From NCBI RefSeq assembly GCF_030272615.1, contig NC_081407.1, positions 374,298,518 through 374,362,517 on the forward strand: a stretch of 64,000 bases of DNA, written 5' to 3'. How positions within the stretch are numbered: the first letter of the stretch is position 1; the number at the start of each line of letters is the position of its first letter. This stretch comes from Cryptomeria japonica (lineage: Eukaryota; Streptophyta; Pinopsida; Cupressales; Cupressaceae). Of this stretch, positions 34,119 to 43,919 are shown piece after piece. The translations under genes were made by a program, and so were the position numbers. Under the pieces are notes generated by a model, which saw nothing but the letters and a program-made list of their open reading frames with translations, did no database searches and had not been told where the DNA came from.

Positions 34119-34477
34119 ATGCCTTAAACATTTAAATCCCCTAACAAGGCAGATCTCAAGAGAGTGTTAAATCCTCTCATGAGGTTGATCCTAATAGATC
34201 ATAAAACTCCTAATCAGGCTGCAAGGCAAATCCCCCTTCTGGGTGACTCCTAACAGGTTCTACTCTTAACCAGGTGTATTGTAAGCTCCTAACAAGTCAT
34301 ACTTTAAAAGAGTACAAATATTTGTGGGTGCCAACTCCTACCGTGGTTTTTTTCCTATTTGAGTTTTCACATCAAAAACTTATGGTATTCATGTGTGGAA
34401 TAATTTTCATGTGATGTTCTTGTTTATATTTCATTTCATGCATTATTTCTGAGACACTAGTTATGAGGTTTTACTAG
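34119..34477 (+). repeat. Copia-B 5' LTR, middle segment
   Basis: The segment lies between the Copia-A target duplication and the gypsy insertion. It carries the AAATCCCCTAACAAGGC, CTCCTAACAAG, AGAGTACAAATATTTGTG and CGTGGTTTTTTTCC motifs. These recur in the same order in the Copia-C LTR (58240-58510), which supports joining it to 27771-28761 and 50454-50770. Confidence 0.75.
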
Positions 34478-36023
34478 TGTAGCTAGGAATTTGGAAATCA
34501 TCAAAGCATATCAAAATACTAATTTAGCTCAATCACAAAAACTAAAATGTAATGATCTATCCTAAAACACAATCAATAGAGACATGAAAACAAAGCATTC
34601 AATATTAAAGATTATGCAAACCAGATGTAGATTTGAATGCTCCTTCATGCGGCTCCATTGTTCTTCTTTCTTCTCCAAATAGCCTTTGTTTGTGGATCTC
34701 ACCTTCAAGTGCATACACCTAATGTGAAAGCAAGATTGATATTGGCACAAGAGTACTTGAAGCGTGATTGACTTGAAAAAGTGATTATTCTCATTATCTG
34801 ATTCTGTGATTCTGTGATTATTCAATAATGTGATTAGTTAGGGATTGAAGAAATTCATCCAATTTATAGAGAAATTGGAGAAAAAGACCAAATTAGCATG
34901 ATTCAATTCGAATGGAAATTGCAAAGCAAAATTGTCAATTATGACAATTTATGACAAATTATGCACTTTCTATGCAAAATTGATTGATTGATAATTTATG
35001 ACAAATTAAGACAAATTTCTATGCAAGGATTTATGACAAGATTTTGAAATAGAAATAGACCTTTAGGAGAAATTAGAAAATTAAGTTGGAAATAATGACT
35101 TGGAAATTAGGAATTTGATGAAAAATAGGTAAATTAATTAATAATTTCTCATTCATTAATTAATTTACAAAAATAGGAGGAAATTAATTAGCCAATTAAA
35201 TAAACATTTAATTGTGACAAGAAGACTTAGGATAAATAAATAAATTATTTAACCTAGAGGGAATATGCCAAACAAGATTAAATGAACAAATCATAAAACC
35301 TTGGAAGATGAATTAGCAATGCGAAAATGACAATTAGGTCGTGATTGAAGATAATTAATGTCAATCATGATTTTGAATTGATAAAAGACCAATGTGATAA
35401 ATGATTTGATTGATAAAATGTGCCAATTGACAAGGAACAATGACTAATTGATCCAAATTGACATAATTGAGAAAGACGACGATCGATGACAAATCAATTG
35501 CAAAATGACAAATTTGACAAGAGGACAAGGATCGATGACAAAATAGATTGCAAGATGACAAGATTGGAAATGACCACGACTGATGACAAATCGATCGCAA
35601 AATGACAAGATAGAACATGACAACGATCGATGACAAATCGATCGTAAAATGACAAGATTGAAAATGATAAGGATTGATGACAAATCGATCGCCAGATGAT
35701 AAGATGAAAAATGATAAGGATTGATAAGAGGACAAAACCCTAATTAGGATTTACGATGTCCAAAATGATGACAAATAAGCACACACATTGATGCGACCGG
35801 ATAAGATTGACCAAAATCATGACTGAAGGTTATTGTCGACAAGACCAAATTAGAGAACCAAATGATTGAAGAATGTAGAAGAATGACTCAATGCTCACCA
35901 AATGATAAAAACCAAGCGCGTGACATAGGAGAAATGTTAATGTGATGCAAAAACCTAAAATGAGGCAATGCGCAAATGTTAAAGTATGACTCTACAAGCG
36001 TTGACCATTTTTAGGTGTCTACA
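34478..36023 (-). repeat. Gypsy 3' LTR
   Basis: It is 1546 bp and homologous to 48860-50453. A minus-strand TATAAATT lies at 34860-34867. It contains the internal ~48-bp repeat array (35465-35725). It differs from the other LTR by several indels, including sequence at 35000-35100 that is replaced in the 5' copy. Confidence 0.93.
35465..35725. repeat. LTR-internal tandem repeat with ATCGAT/CGATCG palindromes
   Basis: About five units of roughly 48 bases (GATCGATGACAAATCGATCG, then CAAAATGACAAGATNGAAAATGAC) are present. The same array occurs in the 5' LTR at 49905-50155, so it belongs to the element. Its location upstream of, or within, transcribed LTR sequence could make it regulatory, but nothing shows that. 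Confidence 0.85.
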
Positions 36024-36039
36024 TTTTGCCCCTCTTTGA
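36024..36039 (-). promoter_or_regulatory. Gypsy polypurine tract
   Basis: On the minus strand CTCAAAGAGGGGCAAAA immediately precedes the 3' LTR start TGTAGACACC. This is the expected place for the plus-strand primer. Confidence 0.85.
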
Positions 36040-36234
36040 GAAAATGCGATTTTAAGTGTTGTTTCAAAGAACAATAATGAAAATGCCCCAGACAACTGAC
36101 AATGACATATGCATGCCCCCTCGAGAAATTGGCCAAAAACATGCAGAAAAGAGGCCAATTGATCGATAAAAATGATAGGATCAAACAGACTGAGAATCGG
36201 AGATCAGATGCACGAAGGATGATCATACTGACCT

Positions 36235-36699
36235 AGTATGAGGATGAGGGGGATGACGAGGATATGAGTGATGGTTTGCACGATGACGGCCAGTGCCATT
36301 GATAGAGCCTGATATTCTAGTGCCTAGGAGATAGGAGGACTTCCCACTCATAGGAGAGGAGGAGGGAGATGAGGATGACGAGGAGGATGATGGCGGCGAT
36401 GAGGAGATGGAGATGTGCAGGGCTACCATAGCGAGTTAGCAGGACCACATTGCGACATTGGAGAGACAGCAGGATCAGTTCAGAGCGGAGATAGCCAGAC
36501 TCACAGCGGTTCGAGATGCAGCAATAGCTCAGGCACAACAAGAGGAATAGAGAGAGTCACTGAGTTCATTGGGTCGATTAGAGATGCCAGTGCACATGAG
36601 ATGGTACAGATGCTGGTAGAGATCGGAGAGGAGATACGCCATTGGAGGACACTATATGAGGGTGCCATTCCACCAGAGCAGAGAGCAACTTCATACTAG
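36235..36699 (+). pseudogene. Antisense ORF remnant of the gypsy 3' region
   Basis: Opposite to the element's own genes, between integrase and the 3' LTR, the + strand encodes an acidic run (DEEDDGGDEEMEM, near 36375-36417). A coiled-coil-like stretch follows (HIATLERQQDQFRAEIARLT, RDAAIAQAQQE, 36445-36547). After a +1 shift comes a 50-residue end (ERVTEFIGSIRDASAHEMVQ ... WRTLYEGAIPPEQRATSY) with a stop at 36697-36699. Antisense genes in this position are known from Tat-group elements such as Grande and some Ogre/Athila relatives. Stops and a shift show that it is dead. I recognise the position and style, not a specific domain. Confidence 0.6.
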
Positions 36700-38643
36700 G
36701 CACGATCAAGGATAGAGAGCAGGGCACGCTCTCGAAGGTCATTGAGCAGCATGGGGGTGAGTGGACCTATCAGACCACCATAGCCAGGACCAGGAGGGAC
36801 ATCATCCATGAGACATGGTAGGGATGAGGAGGACAAAGGGAGCACCCAGTGACAGAGGCACGTACTCCTTATGACAGATAGTGGACATTATGTAGTATGA
36901 CATTTATGTAGTCAGCCTGCGGGCCATACGTAGGATAGACAGTCCAATTTTGTACTCCGATATTATTGTGATATGTGATATGATATGCATTGATAGGATG
37001 GGATGCAATGTGTTATGATTTGTAGTTATTTTTCTATGTATGGATGACTTATGCACTATTTAGGAACATGTATGGATACATTTTTATGTATTTTTGATGC
37101 ATTTATAATATGAAATGGATAAAATGCTTGATGTAATGCATGAGATGATGTTTGATATAAATGCAAATGTACTAACCAATGAATGTAGGATGCAGCATAT
37201 GTGTGGAGATCGGAGCACTAGACCGAACTGACTATCCAAACTGACAGAAGAAACATTAGTAAGAAGAAATGAGATAGAGGACAATTAGAGATGAAAAACT
37301 TGCTTTTAGTAATGCACTTTGTAGGTGAGAACCTTTATTTTTATTTAGCAAAATGGATGTGTAGCATCATGGCATTGAAGGCCAAAGCTGAAATGCAACC
37401 CTTTTTGCAATAGACACATCGTAGACAAAAAACAATCACAACAAAAAAAGAAAGAGACCATGAACCATCCCGGTCACTCTAAATCACTCAGTGACATCAT
37501 CGAGCAACATAGGAACATGATCGAAGATAAATCAATAAAAGATAAGAGGCACAAATTCAAACAAATCAAACAAACATCTTGATCTTCATTGTCAAAAGTT
37601 GAAAGTGCTGATAGGACGATCATGCTGTTTGGTTTCAGGACATGCGGTACCCCATCTAAGATAGGACACAGTCTGGTTTCGAGTATACCACACCCTGTAT
37701 AAGACCCATGATAGTAGGAACAAGGACAAATGATTTTGATGTTGATGTTCGACTGATAAGACAATTTTGATCAATTTGAATGCTTAGTTTGATTGAAAAG
37801 GTTCATTTGTTAACGCATGATTCCATGAAAGCGCAGTGTTGAATTGATTGTCGTTGGATGTATGCTCAGTGATTTGTCGATGCGCAAAGGGATCATTTAT
37901 TGTAAAATGCTTGTTTTTGTTTTTGTTTTGCTTTTCGAGTTTTACAATTTTTTTCTTTTCATTTTTTCAGGACTTTATTTGATTTTTAAGGATTTTTTTT
38001 AGGACTTTATTTGATTTTATTTTTTTTTGGATTATTTCAGGACATTTTTCAATTTTTAAAGATTTTTTCAGGACATTTTTCATTTTTTTTTTGAATTATT
38101 TTAGGACATTTTTCAATTTTTTTGATTATTTCAGGACATTTTTGAATTTTTAAGATTTATAGTGATTGATCATGACAAGGGGAATGCACCAAATGCACAC
38201 CTAAAGGACATATACATAGGTCAAGACCAAAACATATGTACAAGGAACCAAATTATGCAAGACAATGATGTTGACCAATCATGGGCTTGGAATAGAACAT
38301 TGGGTCAGGACAAAGATAGGTATGATAAACCAGCCGAGAAAAAGCATAGGTAGAAGTCATGATAGATGACAGAGCAATGATCTCATTACTCATGGCACCT
38401 GATTGCCAGGTTTTCACCATGGTACTTGCCCAAAGCGCCTGTTTGCTAGGTTTTCACTAGAGGGCGAATCATTTTTCTTTACTCTTTTTGCTCTTTTTTT
38501 CTTTGCTTTTTATTTTTTTGTATTTTTTGCTTTTTTCATTTTTTTTGTATTTTTTGCTTTTTTCATTTTTTTTGTATTTTTTGTTTTTTTCATTTTTTTT
38601 GTATTTTTTCAGGATCATACTTGAAGAAGTATCTGACAAAAAA
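36700..38643. other. Gypsy 3' non-coding region with T-rich repeats
   Basis: Between the antisense remnant and the pol end there is no other gene. A repeat of TTTCAGGACATTTTTCAATTTTT units lies at 37966-38160. Four copies of a ~27-base unit (TTTTTTTTGTATTTTTTGCTT and similar) lie at 38490-38612. On the minus strand these read as A-rich tracts just downstream of the pol stop. Confidence 0.7.
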
Positions 38644-41191
38644 TTATGCCCAGTATTTGCGAAGATGCATGCTATTGATAGGATCAGACAAAGGCTCACC
38701 TTCTGGAGTGGCAAGCTGATATGCCCCCGAGCCATAAGCTGCAGTCACTATGAAAGGCCCAACCCAATTAGGTTCAAACTTGCCCTTGATGATGTCAGTA
38801 GACTGTGCATTCTTGGGGTGTGCCTTTAAAACCAGGTCTCCCACTTCGAAGTGTCTTCTTATTATAAGAGCGACAAAGATGGTTTTGATATGCTTGCAAA
38901 TGTGTCAGGGTTGTCTGACGTTTCTCATCTAACATCTCAAGCTGATGCAACCAGGAGACTCTATGTGTCTCATCATCAATCAGATGTTGCAAGGAAACAC
39001 GCAAGGAAGGAATCTCCACTTCCAAAGGTAAAATGGCTTCCGCAACATACACCAAAGAATAAGGTGTTGTGCCAGTAGGTGTGCGGATAGAAGTGCAATA
39101 GGCCCATAGTGCTGGATTCAACTGTACATGCCAATCTCGACTAGCGTCATTGACAACTTTTTTTAGGATCTTGATAATGGTTTTATTGGATGCTTCAGCT
39201 TGACCATTACCCTGTGGATAGTATGGACTAGAAAAATGGTGTTGAATATGAAACCTTTCATAGAGTTCTTTGACATCTTTATTCTTAAAGGGTCGACCAT
39301 TATCTGTGACTATGGCAAGGGGAACCCCATATCTGCATATGATATAATTCAGCAGGAACTTTAAAATTTGGACACCAGTGATATAGGTCATGGGGATAGC
39401 CTCGATCCATTTTGTAAAATACTCTATGGCTATAATGATGAACTTGTGTCCATTTGTAGATGTCGGATGAATCTTGCCAATAAGATCCAATCCCCACTGA
39501 GAAAAGGGCCATGGAGATATGACAGAATGTAGATCTTGGGCTGGTGCATGAATATAATTTCCATGTATCTAGCACTTGTAGCACTTCTTGACAAAATCGT
39601 GAACTTCTTTTTCCAGAGTGGGCCAATAATACCCAGCACGAATCAACTTTTTAGCTAAGCTTAGACCATTGAAATGGCCCCCGCATATACCATCGTGAAC
39701 CTTGTGTAAAGCCGTTTGTGCTTTGTCAAAATCCAAGCACCTGAGGAGGGTATGGTCAAAGGAATGGCGGTAAAGGGTGTTGGCAATGATGACATATTTG
39801 GTCATTTGTCGGATAAAGGCTCGGCATTGATTAGCGGAAAGGTTAGGTGGTAAGGTTTGGGATTTCAAATATTGATGTATATCCTTGTACCACGGGGATT
39901 TAGGACCAACAAGAACGCACATCACATCTGCTGTCGGAATGTCAAAAGAAGGGACAAGCAATTGTTCGACCAAAAATTCACACTTGTCCATATTATGGGG
40001 CATATTCAGCATGGAAGCAATTGTAGCCATTGCATTTGCCGACTTGTTTTGCATTCTTGGCACTTGACTGAAATGGATAGCTGTGAATTTTGTCTTGAAG
40101 AAATCTACCATGTGCTTATAGGGAATAAGCTTTTCATCTTTTGTTTCGTAGTCATCATTGACTTGTCGGATGACTAACTGAGAATCTCCATAGACTTGTA
40201 AATGCATGATATTCTAGTGGACCGCTACTTGGAGTCCTGTGACCAGTGCTTCATACTCTGCAATGTTATTGGTACAATGGAAAGTTATTCTGTAAGACTT
40301 GGGAATAGCATCACCTTGAGGGGTGACAAACAAGATGCCTGCTCCAGACCTGAACTTGGTATGGGACCCGTCAAAATATAACTTCCATTCATTAGAAGAG
40401 GTAAGAGCAAAGACTGATTCATCTGGAAAATCAGTCAACATGGGATGATCATCATAAATAGGAGCCTCTGCAAGTTGATCAACTATGACTTGTCCTTTTA
40501 TTGCCTTTCGCTCCATATATTCAATATCAAATTCACTGAGGATCATAACCCACTTTGCCAGGTGACCTATCAAAGCTACTCTGCTAAGCAAATATTTTAA
40601 GGGATCAATTTTTGCAACCAACAATGTTTGGTGATTTAACATATAGTGTCAGAGTTTTTGCGTTGCAAAGACCACTGCTAAGCATGCCCGTTCAATAGTT
40701 GAATAGTTCAGCTCATAGCCTACTAATGTCTAGCTAATATAATAAACAGCTCACTCTTTGCCATTCTCATCCTGTTGAGCCAAGAGATCTCCTAGTGCCG
40801 TTTCGGTTGCAGAGATATACAATATAAATGGCTTTCCTTCTATAGGAGGCATTCGGATAGGCGGCGACAACAAATAGTCCTTGAGAGTTTGAAAAGATGA
40901 TTGACATTGCTCGGTCCATTTAAAAGCAACTCCTTTATACAATAGATGTTGGAATAGATGAAATTTGTTTGCCAACTGAGCTATAAAGTGGTGGATTGAT
41001 TGGAGCTTTCCTTGCAAACTTCTTAATTGCCGGAGGTTGGAAGGAGGAGGCATATCTATTATTGCTTTAACCTTGGCCAGGTCGACTTTGATGCCTCGGT
41101 GAGAAACAATGTATCCTAGTAATTTACCCTCTGTGACACCAAAGACACTTTTTTGGATTAAGTCGGAGCTTGTAGGTCCCCATTTGGTCAA
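38644..41191 (-). pseudogene. Gypsy pol, second part: RNase H, second RNase H, integrase
   Basis: After a frameshift near 41160 the pol frame runs from about 41170 down to 38850. A second shift precedes the C-terminal tail (38844-38644, VGDLVLKAHP..WVGPFIV, ending HLRKYWA). Domains in order: the end of RT/thumb (GKLLGYIVSHRGIKV), gypsy RNase H (FILYISATETALGDLLAQQ), and the second RNase H (WKLYFDGSHTKFRSGAG, TNNIAEYEALVTGLQ, VYGDSQLVI). Then come the integrase zinc region (HDGICGGH..CYKC, about 39570-39700) and the integrase core with its acidic residues (DLIGKI, VTDNGRPF, PQGNGQAEASN). In-frame stops lie at 40751, about 40660, 40214 and 39569. The archaeal-type second RNase H supports Tat placement. 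Confidence 0.92.
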
Positions 41192-42698
41192 AGATAGGGC
41201 CCAGGATGGCTAGATGACTATCTCTTGTGACAGATTTGCATAACAAGTCATCAACATAATCCTCCATCAAAGTATGCATGAAATCATGAAAAATTGTTGT
41301 CATTGCTCTTTGATATGTTGTGCCTGCATTTTTAAGACCAAAGGGCATCACATTCCAGCAATAGGTACCCCAAGCACATGTGAATGCAGTCTTATGTTGA
41401 TCTTCAGGAGCAATGCGAATTTGGTTATAGCTGGAGAAACCATCCATCAACGAGAGCATCTCATATCCAATAGTCATGTCAACGATGATGTCTATGTTTG
41501 GTAGTGGAAAATCATCTTTAGGGCATGCTTTATTGAGATCCCTAAAATCTATACAGATTCTGATGCCCCCAGTTACCGTGCTAACTGGTACTAAATTTGA
41601 AATCCAGTCTGCATAATCAATGGGTCTGATAAAGCCCACATCCAGTAATTTTTTTAGTTCCACTTTGACCAAAACAGCCACCTGAGGATGCATCTTTCTA
41701 AGTTTTTGTTTAACGGGCTTGGCATCTGCTTTCAATGGCAAGTGATGAAGGACTAACTCTAGATCAAGGTCAGGCATATCTGCATAGGACCACGCAAATC
41801 TGATCTTCTTCTCAAGAAAGAAATTGATAAAATCTATCTTTTCCTGTTTTGACAGAGAGGCAGCAAAGTGAATGACCTTAGGGTTGTTAGGGGTACCCAA
41901 ATTGATTTCCTCGGTCATTTCCACAAGCAATGTTGATTTGTCCTGACTTGATAGGGGTATGTCCACTCTTCCACCTTTGGGCACCATATAGAGGTTTTCA
42001 CCTGTAGGTACGTCTTTTATTTTTACTTTTGTATGATCAGAGAGTGCCTTACGGTTTTCACTCAAAGACCTGTTCTTTTGATTTTTTTCTTTTTCTTTTC
42101 TTTTTTCATTTTGACGACTGGAAGAGGGATTTGACTCCCCAAAATATGCTATAGAATCCAAATCAATAGCAAAACCTGCCTTATGATCACCTTGTGGTAT
42201 TCCTTCCCGTAGCCCTAGGAATTCTGCAATTGCTTCGTCATTTTGAAAACAATCCAATGTGAGCGGTTCTTGTTGGTCATGTTGGATAAGCTGGGGATAA
42301 ACGAGGGGCATGTCATCGTCAGTTTTAAGGAAGGAGAGGACTGAGATGGTAAAGATGTGAATATCTATAGTATCACTATCTGAACTACCAGAATCTGATT
42401 CAGAGCTTGGGTCCCAAAATGACTGTATCCAAGCATTAGGACATGTTTTAGGAAGGGAAGTTATTTCATGTTTGTCTTCCATAGGCAAGTTATCAGGGTC
42501 GAGGAAAATATTGTCAAGGGCATAGGAGCTAGAAGAAAAAGAACTCCACTCCCATTCATTGGAATTGGTTTCGGGTCGGGTATCCTTAGGTGTTATTTCA
42601 TCGTCAGAGTTATGCCCTTTTCCACACGTTGTCACTTTGGTAGATGAGGATCCAATTCGCAACGGCACAAAACCTAACCCTAAAGTCGGAGGTCGCAT
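41124..42698 (-). pseudogene. Gypsy pol, first part: reverse transcriptase
   Basis: This is 524 open codons in the same frame as gag-protease. The first ~330 residues are a charged linker. RT follows: LKKLLDVGFIRPIDYADWIS, VPVSTVTGGIRICIDFRDLN, CPKDDFPLPNIDIIVD, MPFGLKNAGTTYQRAM and the catalytic YVDDLL box near residue 491. The frame is lost after NPKKC at about 41150 and continues in the next frame. It begins directly after an in-frame stop (42699-42701), so the ATG is not a genuine start. The whole region 46793-41124 was one gag-pro-RT frame. Confidence 0.93.
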
Positions 42699-42701
42699 CT
42701 A

Positions 42702-43919
42702 GGGTATAATAGGTTCTAGCCTTCCCTTCTTGTCCAGGCCTAAGCCACTACAACCATCATATCCTTTCTTTTGTAGCATAGTAAATCCTTTACCATACAG
42801 TTCCACTGGCAACTTGATAGGTGGGGTCTCGGTTGGATCCTTATAAATCTAGTCTATGACATCATCATCTAAAGTTTCTTTGTCAAGTTCACCCCATTTT
42901 GTAAATGTAGTGGGAGGCTGATATTGAATAACCACTTTGGGTTCTTTTTGCAACAAACTTGGTTTGCCATATGATTTTGGAGATATTGGTAAATTCTCGA
43001 TGAGGAATGTTTGATCCATTGAATATTCTCCACATCCTTGGTCCTGTATCTTCAATTTTCCTTTGACAACATCTAACAATTCATTAGGATCCACATAACT
43101 ATTTGATTTGGCTTCTCTATTGACTAGGACTTGCTGTTGCGGAGAATCCTTTAGGGCAGCACAAAATTGAAATGGATTAGGATCTCCTAGAATTGTTATC
43201 TCGGTTCCATTTTAGGGATATTTTAAACATTGATGATAGGTGGATGGAACTGCTTTCATTGCATGGATCCATGGACGACCAAGAATCATATTGTAAGGGA
43301 GATCAAGGTCTAAGACTTGCAAGAAAGTATTTTCTATCACTGGACCGACTCTGATAGGTCATGTAATTATCCCTTTAGATGGACGCTCAGGATCATCATA
43401 TGCTTTGATGGTTATTCTTTTGGAAGCATCAATGTCATTTTTTCTATAACCAAGGCCGATAACCACTCTCAAGGTACAAATATTAAGACCCGCTCCGCCA
43501 TCTATCAAGACTCGTCGGATTTTACAATTATGGACAAAGACTTCAAGGTGTAAAGGATCATTATGAGGAAGTTTATTGGGTGAGATATCATTATCAGAGA
43601 ATGCAACATTTTGGGAAACAACTAAATGTCTAATTCGGGCTTGAAATTGGTCAACATCAATGTCTGTTAGGATAGTGGACTCAATCAAAGCTTTATCTAG
43701 GACTGCACGAAGCATGGGAGACATTTTCAACAACTCAAGGATGGATATTTGTGCAAGTGTCTTTCCTAGATGATCCAAGAGATTATACTGACTTGCATGA
43801 GTTGGCTTGGAAGGAGCTGCGGGAGCTCCTTTCAGGACTATTTTGGATCGACGAGTGGTGACCACGCAAGAAGGATCTTGTTCCTTTATTCGTATAGTGG
43901 AAACATACTCATTTGACAC
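42702..43919 (-). pseudogene. Gypsy protease region with following G-patch-like segment
   Basis: The frame is continuous with gag and has stops at 43920, 43359, about 43216, 42849 and 42699. The retroviral-type aspartic protease motif reads VLIDGGAGLNI (about 43484-43516), with DGG where DSG/DTG is usual. The flap/second motif region follows ([10 protein letters not shown], about 43265-43295). Downstream, 42720-42800 reads YGKGFTMLQKKGYDGCSGLG. This resembles a G-patch (a glycine-rich RNA/protein-binding motif known to follow protease in some retroelements). Resemblance is by spacing of glycines and aromatic residues only. Confidence 0.75.

Noticed and set aside
35361-36541. Minus-strand open frames in and next to the gypsy 3' LTR
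   Set aside because: They arise from the ATCGAT repeat array and low-complexity sequence, and similar frames appear in the other LTR. They are not genes.
38469-38829. Lys-rich and Phe-rich frames over the T-rich array
   Set aside because: They are translations of T/A homopolymer repeats downstream of pol.
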